Below are positions 48,411 through 59,662 of a DNA stretch of 64,000 nucleotides, in pieces. The notes under the pieces were generated by a model. It saw nothing but the letters and a program-made list of their open reading frames with translations, ran no database searches and was not told the origin of the DNA. The DNA is from Taeniopygia guttata. Lineage: Eukaryota; Chordata; Aves; Passeriformes; Estrildidae. Position numbers and translations under genes: made by a program. Every line of letters starts with the position of its first letter. The first letter of the stretch is position 1. The stretch spans positions 44,368,001-44,432,000 of the forward strand of contig NC_133024.1 in the NCBI RefSeq assembly GCF_048771995.1. Direction: 5' to 3'.

Positions 48411-50504
48411 TCTGCTTTCTTTATATAAGTGTATATAAAACTTATGGCTATTGCCCCCTAAATATAACTTACATTGGTGAATGCCTCTGTGAGGGTCTGG
48501 GTGGCAGGTCTATTAACCATTACAATTAGGTTTTTTGACCCTTAGTACCCCCAATAAAATTTCCACATATCTTGTAAGAGGTATGGTGTGGCTTCAATAC
48601 AGAAGTGAAAACTTACTCTTTTGATGTGTTATAGATAAGAATGGATACAGAATAAATTCTGTATTTAAATTTAAACAGCCTAATCTGATTATTTATCAAG
48701 TGTAAGTATTTTTGTCTGCAGGTTTTGCTGAATCCTAGCTGAAGGTAATAGTGACTGCCTCCTAATTCACTTAAATGGACCAGATAAAGCATGTATGGAA
48801 TTGCTTCTTTCTAACCTTCTTTGGAGGATTGTCCTCTAATATTGTGAGTTTTGTGTTCCCTAGTAAGAAACAACTCAAATTAGGAATCTTACAAAAAAAC
48901 AGATGTTACTCACAGGGATACTCAAGTCAGCAAAAAAACTAAGATTAATGTACATAAATGAATATTTAATTTGAATTTTCTCCTTTACATGCCTGGCTAA
49001 ATTCTACTAATTATACTAAATGTTAGTATAATTCTACTAATTATACTAAATTCTACTAATTAACACATGAACTAAACTGTGCTACCCACATCTAGCTACA
49101 TATTAAAATAGAAATGCCTTTTTTTAATTTTTATTTTTTTAGATATTAACCTTATTATATTATAAACAATATTATCTATAAAATTTATGCATAAATATAC
49201 AATACATATTACAGAAGCTTTTTCTAAGTATGCTTTTTGTTTTTTTTAACATAACACCCTTGGTGACTTGCAGACCAATAAATATATAAAATAAGATTAA
49301 CTTCTTTGATACAAAATTTCTCAAGAAATAGCATAGGAAGCTCTTATGGAACAGTTTTCCTAAAGGTAAAATTGATTTAAGTGTTATTTATAGAATAGTG
49401 TATCTCTATGTCATTTTTAATGTCAACCAGAGATCATACAATCCAGATCCTAACCTGCTTTCCACTAAATAAATATGCCCCAGTATGCTACTAATGCATA
49501 AATATAAAGTGAGCTTCACTATCATGATGGCCCTTTATCTTGGAAAAGTGCTTGTGTTTGTAATGATTGCAAATTGTTCCCTAAAAAGAGATATTTTCAT
49601 GAAACCTGTTCTCAATTCTCTTTAACCATAGAAAATGTTGGACTCATAGCTATTTCAGCTGGTGTTATTTTCCATACTATAATTTGCCATATTTCTGTTC
49701 TAACAAGGTCCATGCTTGGAGATAGAAGGACTGCTGCAGTTTTGATCTGATATAAATAAGAATTAAAACCATACAAACCTCAGAGTATGCTGGTTTTTTC
49801 TAATTAGCTCAGTAAAAGTAACACATCCCCACAGTGTCACTCACTGGATTTAGGTGTGCTCTTGAATTTGGTATCACCGCTAGAAAACAAACACTTTTTC
49901 ATAACTAAAGTTGAAATACATGCAAGGCTTAACTTGGAAATTGTAGCAGAGGAAGAAAGGTCATTAGATGTCACAGATTAGTCCCCACAGAAATGTGTTT
50001 AGTCACTCACTGAATCAAGGTCTCATCAGCATTCTTTTTCAGTTTTACCAGATGAGTCTGTCAGGGAAAGCTCCCATTGCAAGCTGTGATGTCTTCATTC
50101 ATATGACTAAGCATAAGTGTTCACAAGTGGGCCAGTTTTCATTTTTGAAGTTAGGTTCCTGAAGATCCTGTCTGCTCAGCTGGTAGAGTCTGGTGAGAGA
50201 TCCAGCTCTTGGCCATACAGATGGGATGGGCTCCACAAACTAAGCTGACCAAAAAACAATCACAATGGTGTTAAACTGGATGATATAAATTAAACTCACT
50301 TCTAGGCACAGGAGGCTCAATTTAGTAGGCAACAGATAGGTCACCAGAATAGCTGAAGGTGCCCTAGGATATCCTACCTGTTCTACAAATGCTGTTGAAC
50401 AGTGAACAACATAAGAAGAGAATTTTAAAAAGTTTCTATAAATACATAAGCAATAAAAAGGAGGACTAAGGAAAATCTTCATTCTTTATTTGACACAGTC
50501 AAAA
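48411..50504. other. AT-rich DNA with a local tandem and inverted repeat
   Basis: No gene recognised. The tandem repeat at 49001-49062 is listed separately. A slightly GC-richer patch around 50165-50240 is unidentified. Confidence 0.5.
49001..49062. repeat. 20-bp tandem repeat containing a hairpin
   Basis: The 20-mer ATTCTACTAATTATACTAAA is at 49001-49020 and again at 49031-49050, followed by a partial third copy. The spacer creates a perfect 10-bp stem: AATTATACTA (49009-49018) pairs with TAGTATAATT (49024-49033) around a 5-nt loop. Confidence 0.8.
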
Positions 50505-51148
50505 CACAGCGACAAAGGATGAGGAAAAGGCTGATGTACCTAATGCCTTCTCTTCCTCAGTTTTTAGTAGTAGGGCTCTGGATGCCCAGTCATCTGAGCT
50601 GAAGACAGGGCCAGTCTCCATTGCACAAGAGAAAACACTAAGCAACCTGCTATAGCACTTGGAAATATACAAGCCTATGGAGTTGGATGGGACCCACTCA
50701 AGGATATTTGGGGAGCTGGCAAAAGTGCTCACCAAGCAAATCTCCATCAGTTACCAGCAGTTCTGGCTAATCAGGTAGGGCCCTGCTGACTGGAATTTTG
50801 CAAATATGATGTCCATTGCTAAGAAGTGCCAGAAGGAATATCTAAGGAACTAAAGACCTGTCCGCCTGACCTTGGTGCCAGGTCATGAGTGCCATCATGT
50901 GGCATGTACAGGACTAACAGGGGATCAGGCCCAGCTAGCATGGGTTTATAAAAGGCAGGTCTGATTGACCAACTTGATCATCTCCTGTGACAAGATTACC
51001 TGTTTAGTGAATGAGGGAAAGGCTATGTTATCTGCCTGGACTTTAATAAACCCTTGGACACTTGTTTCCCACAGAGTTTTGCAGGAACTGATTGTTCATG
51101 GCTTGGATGGGTGCTCTGGGCTGGATGACTGGGCCCAGAGAGTGTTGG
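50505..51148 (+). mobile_element. CR1 LINE fragment covering the reverse-transcriptase region
   Basis: The + strand follows CR1 ORF2 through the start of the reverse transcriptase: 'gaggaaaaggctgatgtacc', 'gttggatgggacccactcaa' (DGTHPRIL-type segment), 'ctgctgactggaattttgca' (ADWxxA-type), 'agacctgtccgcctgacctt' (RPVSLT-type), 'ggatcaggcccagctagcat' and 'gggtttataaaaggcaggtc' (the HGF segment, with a TAG stop before it), and 'tggactttaataaacccttg' (the LDFxKxxD segment that carries the first catalytic aspartate). A deletion removed the KIMEQII-type stretch. The match stops at 'gggcccagagagtgttggt', before the YADD motif. The copy is broken by stops, frameshifts and truncation and is not functional. 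Confidence 0.86.
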
Positions 51149-51400
51149 TAAGGAAAAATCAGGATACCAATCTCATAGACACTCTGAACCAGCCCCTACT
51201 GGACATGGGGAAAACCACCTTCTGGTTCCAGATATTGGTAAGTGCAGCCTGGGGTGTTTTAGCTCAGTCAATACACAATTATTTGGCTGTGCTGCCCTCC
51301 AGGTTCTCCTGCAAGCTCCAGCTGAAGAAGAGTTCTCACAGAGCCCTCCTTAATGAGATGAGGTCTGGGGTGGAGAATCAAGACTTGATGTCTTGAGCAT
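51149..51400 (+). other. Unidentified sequence joined to the CR1 fragment
   Basis: After the CR1 match ends, the reading frame that began in CR1 (50965) stays open to 51396 and runs through GC-richer sequence that I do not recognise, including 'ctactggacatggggaaaac' and 'aagtgcagcctggggtgttt'. It may be a diverged CR1 stretch, another repeat, or flanking DNA. Confidence 0.35.
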
Positions 51401-52605
51401 CCAGTAATCTGAGACCCCTATTACCAGCAGCAGTTACCCCAGTTACAAATGCTAATTTGTAGATCTAATCTTGAACTCATACCCTCTAGAGGCACTTATC
51501 TATTAACAACACAGGCAATTTTAAATCACCAGGATGAAATCTGAATTTGTAAAAGCAAAACCAGAGCTAAGTCTCAGCTGTGACAATGGACTGAAATCTC
51601 ATCAGTGTCCCTAACCTTATTCTAGAGAAACAGATAATCTTTAGATACAAACTTGTGTTTTGTTTGTATGGTTTGGGGCTTTTTATGTATAGTTTTTTTA
51701 TACATTTGATAGTTATAAGTGTATATTTAAGCACAAAACCAGCATACAGGCTTAGGTGTTCATTTTGAGGATTTGTATTAATTTTTAACTTACAGTTAAT
51801 TCTGAAATAGAATCAGTATTTCCTATTAGCTTATGAGGAAAGATTTTTAGAGACAAGTAATGGTTGAGGGTTTGGGGGTTTTTTTAGACTAAGCATAGCT
51901 GGGTGAAGTAATGACAAGATTTTGGGCATGCAAGCCCATCATCAGGTTTAAAATAGAAACAGCAACCTTCGGCCTAAATATGGGATAAGAGAAACAGCTC
52001 TGGGTTTAACTTCATTATGTTAATCATTTGGACAAATTGAAGAAAAGACATCTAGCACTAGTGGAGCTGACATGTGACATATGGAATTGAGAAATAAGGC
52101 TTTGTATGTGTGGAATCTGTGGGTTTTGTTCTGCTTCTGTTGTGGGTGAGTTGAAAGAGTAGACAATGGAAAACTGTGGGAGACAACTCTTTCTGAGAAT
52201 AAATCAGAAATCAAAACTCCAGGAGATGGATGAGATTTCCTTAGTTGATATTGGGTCATGCAGGTCGGCCAGATTACTTCAGGAAGTTGTATTTCTTGTG
52301 GCTGCTTCTAGGATTTCAGGATCTGTTTTAAATGAGTATACTGACCTGTGACTGAATTGTTACACAGTCTGAACATAGAATAAACCTTGAGTGAAATCCA
52401 GACTTCAGACTAGTCTTGAAAAGCACAACTGAAGTTGCATAAATCTCAAAACATATATCACTATGCTGCATCTCTGTCATTTTGCCAGTCCTTCCTCTTC
52501 CATCACATCAAGTAAAAAATACTTCAGAAGCTGCTATGATATCTTACTTTAAAAAGTTGATGGATACCTTCATTTTCCAAACAGGCAAGTTACCATGTTT
52601 AGAGA
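51401..52605. other. AT-rich DNA without recognised features
   Basis: I see no gene or known repeat here. A short G run is near 51870-51880. Confidence 0.5.
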
Positions 52606-52782
52606 TTTGGTGGTTTTTGTTGGTTTGGGGTTTTTTGTTTGGTTGGTTTGTTTTTGGGCTTTGGGGGGTTTTATTTTGTTTTGGGTTTTTTGTTAGTTTG
52701 CTTGTTTTGTTTTGGGTTAGGTTTTTTAGTTTGGGTTGGGTTTTTTTTTGGTTTGTTTTTTTTTTTTGGTTTGTTTTTTTTT
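52606..52782. repeat. G/T-only low-complexity tract
   Basis: Over about 177 bp the + strand is nearly all G and T, with many runs such as TTTGGGG and TTGGGGGG and almost no A or C. It contains at least seven runs of three or more G. The 101-codon + strand frame across it (GFLFGWFVFGLWG-type) is a translation artefact. The G runs make G-quadruplexes possible on the + strand. Confidence 0.9.
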
Positions 52783-55700
52783 CCTGATTTTGAGGCTTAA
52801 TGGAGGCTCACAAATATATTTTTCCACCACCAGCAAGACACCGAAAGCCCTTATCAGTTCTTCAGGCCATTTTATTATTGTGATGATTATGCTGGTGGTT
52901 GGCTTCATGTGCCAATGTGCACACCAGTACTACATGATTTTTATCTCTCTGCCCTCTCACTTTATCTCTGTACCTTCTTTTTTTCTTGTTATCACACAGT
53001 TCACCCTAAAGTTTTAAATATATTTAGGAACTAGTTTTGTTGGGTATTTTTTAAATTTCATACATTTACTCCTGGTCACATATACAAAAATAGATTTTGA
53101 TCCTAGTTAAACATAGTGGGAAAAATTGTAACGATGCTATTACTGGAAGTTGCTGACACATAAATCTTAAGTGAGCTTTTTCTGATTTCTTTAAGTTTTT
53201 TGCCACTGCAAGTATTGTCGAGGACTTTGCAAGAAAGTTAGAAATACATGTCACGTTAAATCTGAAAATTATAAGAAGCAATATTAAAACTGTCATATCC
53301 TGCAGATTTAAGCTTTCTATAGTCTACAGTTACTTGTGTCTAATGAGCAAATGCATGACAGTCCTAAAAGATCATCTACCATATAGGAAACAGTTTGACT
53401 TTCTGGTGGAGAAAAGATTAAGAGAAAGAGAAAATCATGAACCTTTAAGAAAAAAATTGCATTTTGTAGCACCTTCTCTCCAAAAAATAAAAAGAATATC
53501 AAAGCAAACACACACAGAGCAAATACCTGAGTGCTTCATGGTACTTTCACTTGTGATTTTTTTCTTAATTTCTATTAATTAATTATAATGTTTGATGTGT
53601 AAATATGTGAATAAAGATTTCACATGTCAGTCATCAGTATGTTGTTTGAAAATGTTGCTAGATTATCTTATTAACTTGAGATCTAGGGTTAGATGCTTAC
53701 CCTTGCTACTGGTTTGATACATAACAGATTTAAGTTGATTTTTCGAAATTATTTTGAAGAGGCAGTGGGGTAGAAATGTTAGTCTTTTAAAATGCCAAAT
53801 ATGATTTCCAAATATCATGCCCACTTAAAATCACCATGGCATATAAGGGCTAGTGAATCATGATGAACCAATGAATACTGGATAATTATTTAATATTAGC
53901 TGTGGTATTATGCTGAGTGTATAAATAATACCATCATTAATTTCCTCTGAAAAAAAGCCAAGAAAAAAAACAACTCTTTGTCAGTGTCTCAGACATAGCT
54001 CTTCATTGGTAGCATAGGAAAAATAGACAAAATGTTTCCAGTTTTCTTTGATTCCCAGCTACTCTACAAATAAGCAACATATATTTTTTCTTTACTGGAA
54101 TAGTGACAATTAGTCTTACAATACAAAACTATTTTACACTGTTGATTTTGTATTTACAGCTTAAAAGTGCACAAAAGTAACAGCATTCACCTGTTTCAAA
54201 AGCACCAGACCCCACCAGAAACATTTGATGGAGCTTTTTGTTCTCTGTTTTAATTTTTGAAAGAGTAAAATTTACGTGGAAACCTGCTAAATAGTTCTAA
54301 GTAATTCAGGTACCTGAAAATTGGAAAGTATGCCAAATAACAAGCAAAGTTTACAGTATTTTTACCCCTAAGACTTCAGTAGGTAAATTCCATGAGAAAG
54401 TGGCAAGTATCTGCTGATGCTTTCCTGTAACACAAATTAACTTCACAATACCAGTAACTGATTCCATCATTGCATCCAATCATATAAGTATCCACCTGTA
54501 GCCACAAAAATCACCCCATTAAACCCTCTTTTGCTCCTGGAAGTAGGTTTGACATCTGGAGTATGCTAAGAATAAGAACTTTACTTTATCATTTACTTAG
54601 ACTGCGGCATGCAATGATCAAACCCACTCTGTTCTGCCAGAACAGAGTCCCAAGAAGATCCAGTCACATAGCTTACAAATCTCATCCTCTAGTCCTTTTT
54701 CTTAACCATTTTATTTATCTTCATGATACGTCCCTTTGTCCTTCCAAGCCTTCTCCAAATGCACAACCTGTCCTTAATTATGTTTTCCCCATTGATCTCA
54801 ATTTTACTGCATTTGTAGCTAGCCTTGCTAGTTCTGATACCACGACCTGGATCATCTGTGAATTTTATGATGTCACAGCTGGATGTAGGAGGGCATCTTA
54901 TTCCCCCCAGAAGAGCTTATGTGTTTGTTTTTAACCAGTCAGATAACTCAAACAGCACAAGCTGTTTAAAAATTAGTTATTTTTGCAACATGGGGTTAAC
55001 ATCAGTCTGGCATCTCTCAACTTTCAATAAACATCTTATTGTTGAAGTGAGATCTGGAAAGATAAGCTGGATGTCTGACTAACACTTATTCACTTTAAAA
55101 TTAGAAAAGTCACAGTGAACTTTCAAAAAGTAGAAATCTTTTATATGTTTTCCTGCAATTGTATGGAGTTTTTCCTGTGAATAGAGACACCTATTTCCCA
55201 TTTACTTCTCAGAGGTTAAGTGAAGGAATCTGTGTACATTATCATTCGGTGATAAGTTACTTTCAATTCCTAATTGAGACTATTTCTTTGCTAACATAGG
55301 TACCTTGATATCATGTACTGTTTTATGTTATGCTGTAATCTACTAGTAGCTCTTTTAGTTTTATACTGTAAAGTGAGAAATTTTGATTAAGATCATTTGT
55401 CTCTTTAATATATAATTTGTTTTTTAAATATATCTGATTTGCCATCATAAAACTTGTGGGCAAAAGTAATTCCTTAAATTTAAACTGTTGCTAAAATGTG
55501 AGGCTAAGGCAGGATTTACCTATATTTAAACCCCTTTCAGTGAAAGAGTTTGAATACGTAAAGGAGTCCTTTCCGACCTTCAAACACAGCATCAGGACTT
55601 CTTTAAAAAACTTTGTCTGAAGCTTCCACTCTCTCTGAGACAATGAAACTACCAAGGCAATGCTGGCCTTGCAGAACTCTGCTCTCCAAATGGTCCTGGT

Positions 55701-56149
55701 CTTTTCCTTCTGCTGCCTGTGTTGTTTAGATGTTTTTTATTTCTTCTCCCTTAGCCACCTGTGAAGTGTCGCAGCTCCTTATGCTCTCATTTGTCATGTC
55801 CATGAAATTCCCATGTCATGACTTTTTTTCCCTGCAGTTCTAATAAATTTATGATACGTGGCAGGAGATTCATAGTGTTTACAGTGAAGGGAGAAAAAGT
55901 GATTAGTTAGAAAAATTAGATTAGAAAAACCCATTCACCTCATTCACTCATAACAGTGAAATCTGATTGTCTGTATGTGAGCTTTAAAATTGTTTTCATA
56001 TTTTGAGATGACTAAAATAAAAATAAAACCAAATTCATAATGGGTTGCAGTCACATTTTTCATGTGAAAAGGGGCTATTTACTTGACCCTCAGTGTGGGG
56101 ACATTTACTCAACTCTTATTATTTAATTTTTCTGTCAGCACCCCAGGAA
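52783..56149. other. AT-rich stretch without recognised genes
   Basis: No gene recognised. The 123-codon frame at 54563-54934 lies in a less AT-rich patch (about 54540-54930) that I cannot assign. No domain, signal peptide or repeat signature is evident. Confidence 0.45.
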
Positions 56150-56460
56150 AGTCAAGACCATTTTGTCTGACAGCCTGTCAGCACCATGTTAAGGGGACCT
56201 TCACAGAACAGTCCTGCTGGATTGGAGAACAGTTTGATTGGCTTAGTCAGTGAAATACACCAAAAGCATGAGGGAGACCCATTAGTGGGTCTTCCACTGT
56301 ATTTGAGTATATTATTCACTGCTAGTGACTGCCAGTGCATGTGAAGGACTCACACTAAAATTTTACTGAATAACAACTCTTTATTAAGATAAAATTGTAA
56401 CAGGTTAAGTTTTGAGGACTGTTGGTGATCTGGTATCTGATTGCAAAAACATATTCAAAG
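56150..56460 (-). other. Possible transcript end or LTR part on the minus strand
   Basis: The + strand contains CTTTATTAAG at 56381-56390, so the minus strand has an AATAAAG signal. It is followed on that strand by a T-rich, then GC-richer stretch ('gtgagtccttcacatgcact' on the minus strand). This could be the R/U5 part of an old LTR on the minus strand with U3 towards 57.2 kb, or the 3' end of a transcript. I cannot decide. Confidence 0.3.
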
Positions 56461-56764
56461 CAACATACGGACAAGCTCCAATTCCCAAAAAAAGTATTCA
56501 GCATGTGTATAGTGTGGTTCTTACCCAGTAGGTGTCACTATGGGGGAGAAGACAGGTTCAGTCCATTGACTGATCCCAGCAGTTATGATGGAGTATCCCC
56601 TAATTTTCCCTCCATTCTTGACTTATTCTTATATTATATCTTTATATTTAGGTGAAGCTGGAGTGACTCAAGTCATGCATATCTTTGTAATCAATTGATG
56701 TAAAATCCTCTCACTTTATTTTTAAAAATACAGTTTGAAAAAAACAGCACATATCCAGTGAGGG

Positions 56765-57259
56765 GTGATCATGCCTCAGAGACAGGAACCTTTGGGATGC
56801 AGGTGTACCTTAATATTACAATTAAATTATAGTCAACCAAGTTCATCTGATGAGAGTGATTTTGCCATGGCGGATGGCTCTGCAGGACATCTCCTGTCTC
56901 CCTTGGCTGACAGGTGGAATGTAGCTCCTCAGCTACAAGTACCACTGAGATGCCCTCCCTGTAAGGATTTCAGCAGAGGCTGGCTGCGGTGTCTTCCCTC
57001 CACTCTGTCTTCTGTTCCACCTGCCTTAGCAGGAGCTATGGCTGCAGACTGTGGGTGTGGGCAGTCATGGCATAATGAGTTTCCAGCATTCCAACCACAT
57101 TCCACCCAGAGAGTAGAAAATGTATTTTACCTTATAATTTCTGTATTGGTAAAACCTCTGTTAGGATTTGAATATAACTTTTCAGTCTTCTATAATTTTA
57201 GACCCCAGCCATCTTTCCACACACATTTTTGTGACACTTCATGTTATTTACGGTGTTGA
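56765..57259 (+). other. GC-richer block with a 164-codon open frame, probably not a gene
   Basis: This is the longest open frame outside simple repeats. It starts MIMPQRQEPLGCRCTL and has 16 cysteines, several in CxC or CPPC contexts (CRC, CPPC and CGCG), but no arrangement that I recognise as a domain. It has no signal peptide or clear membrane segment near its start. Its 3' third becomes AT-rich and hydrophobic, like random sequence. With the number of frames in 64 kb, one frame of this length in a GC-richer patch is not surprising. It could be part of an unrecognised LTR (see 56150-56460). Confidence 0.3.
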
Positions 57260-59585
57260 ACTCACTCCATCCTCTCTCATCCTCGTAGCTCTCTTCATTC
57301 CACAGAAAGATTGAGCTATTGTTTGAAATGTAACCGAACTAATTATAAGTATGTTGCTGCTGATACCTTCTGTACTAAATTTTGTGAACATAAAGAAACT
57401 ATCAGTTGTTATAGCAGATTAATGATTTTTTTCTTCTATTATTGTTTAGTATTTCAGTGTGATGTGGCCTTTTTTTCTAATATCCTGCAGACAGATGAGT
57501 TACTATGCTTTTATTATTATTTATGTGACCATTTTGAAGCTGTATGATACCACAGGTTAATCACAAGAAACATCGTTATCATCTATAAAAAAATAAATAC
57601 AAAACATACTTAGGATAAAATAAATTATTCTGGAAGTGAATATTGGAGATGATAAACCACTTAACTAACATATTTTTCAATACATAAGAGACCAGTGGTT
57701 AGAAAGGTTCTTGGAAAGGTTCTTATAACTGTGTTTCATTATTCTGCTAAGGTTTTCTACAAGTTTTAGTACAAAGAAGAATACATATTCACAAAATGTT
57801 CAAGAGTGTTGTTAGGAAGAGATACTTTACTGTTAATATGTCAGTCAGATACAGAATATTAAGTATGATATAAATTATTTGCAAAGTTTTCTCAAGAAAG
57901 TAATTAATCAGAATGAATAAAATTAAAAGAATTTGACACTAAGTTACAAAATTTTTGGATTTCTAGAATACAGGTGTTCCAAATCTATAAAACAGAAAAC
58001 CCACTGCTAAATCGTGATGGAGCAACAGGTAAATTCATATCCTACATAGTGTTCTGAGGGTTTACTCTTAGATTGGTTTGGCTTTGTTCCTCTCTGCCCA
58101 AGAGGAAGTGAAGTCACTAAAGAAATATCCGCTTCTAAAACTGAGAGCTACATATAGTTTCTATTTTGTATTAACAATTTAAAAAGAGAGGGAGTTGACA
58201 ACTACTTTGCTGATCACCAAGCTTGTAGTTTTCTCTTTGTTATTTTTGAAAAAAACAATAAATACTGATTAAAGAAATAATAGTGCTGCAAGCATACTTG
58301 GAAAGAGCGATTGCAGGAGTGGAATGAGAAACAGTTGATAAAGAAACAGAAGCAGGAAAATAAGTAGCAGTTGATGTGAATTTTTCTGTTTTAAGGAGGA
58401 TGTGAATTTGGGCATAAATTCAGAGTGGCAGCTGGCTGGCGTCAATATCTATCCACAGATTATGTTATTCAGTGGCATTTTGATCATAGAATGAAGGTGA
58501 AGATTGCCCTTGTCTCCAGGTTTGGGCTTATGTGTGCCACTTACATAAGGAGCTGCTGAAAACATTCACACTACTTCACATCATCTATGAGATAATGGCC
58601 ACATCAGATTAGAATATGCCATCTGTGTGATGCAGGTTAGCATCAGTAGAATTGAGACAAAATCTTTCCATCAAAACTTTTAGAAAAGGAAAAAGGAGAC
58701 CAAACCCATTATGACTTGAAAGTTACGATCTAGAAGATGGAAACATATGTCCAAAAAGACTGAATATTTTTCTGCTGCCATCATCAAAAATTGATGACTA
58801 GGAGCTAGTAAACACAGTAACCTCAACAGATGGTCCTGTTACGCAAATTAAATTTGTATTTGCTGTAGAAGTTAAACAACCTGTAGACATAACAAGTAAC
58901 AGAGTATCAAGAATGAAAGAAATTCGTATACCTAACCTGAGTCACAGCTTTCCATCTGTTCTTTGAGGCTTGTTTTCTTGGTGGTTGTTTGCTTTATAGG
59001 AGGTGAAGGTGGTTGAGATGTGTCTGTTAATTTTATTTTTAAATATTTTCATGTTTGATGTATCAACCTCAAGAAGCTTCTTGCTCTCAGGTATGAACCA
59101 ATATAGAGCTTAAGAAAGGTGCAGCAAAGAATTCATAATTATGAGATCATATAAAGCATTCTGCAGCCTTATCTCCTTTGAAGTACAAGTTTGATAAAAT
59201 AATTAAAGTGATTTAAGTTATAAGGAAGATGACTACCAAAGTCAATTAAAGCACTTTAAATTGTTATCAGCTATTCTTGGTTTTATATTTCAACTATTTT
59301 CTCCCCATCTTTCTGCTGCTACTGTAGAAAGAATTGGCAGACAACATATCCTATTTTATTTTCTTTTTTGATGTTTTTACAAAGTGTTTCTTTTTGGCAT
59401 TACAGCAGATTTCAATTTGTGAAATAAACCAGGCTTTTCTTGCACTGTCATTAGAGCTCTTTCTGTATATCAAATGGAGTGTCTTCAAGGCTGACTAGGA
59501 AACCATTCTTCAGATTCCCCAAGGAAAATTTTAACTTTTCTCAGATATATTCCAAATATACAGAATAGCCTAATACCAAAATTTG

Positions 59586-59662
59586 GAACAACAACAAAAA
59601 AAAAAAAAAAACCAAAAAAAACCCCAACAAAACCAAAACAAAAAAAAAAACCCCAAACCTGT
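59586..59662. repeat. A/C-only low-complexity tract
   Basis: The + strand is almost only A and C, with blocks such as AAAACCCC and CCAAAACA. It is the reverse-complement type of the G/T tract at 52606-52782, so its G runs lie on the minus strand. Confidence 0.85.

Noticed and set aside
52482..52787. Hydrophobic Trp/Phe/Gly-rich frame of 101 codons.
   Set aside because: It is the G/T tract read as protein; no natural membrane-protein pattern.
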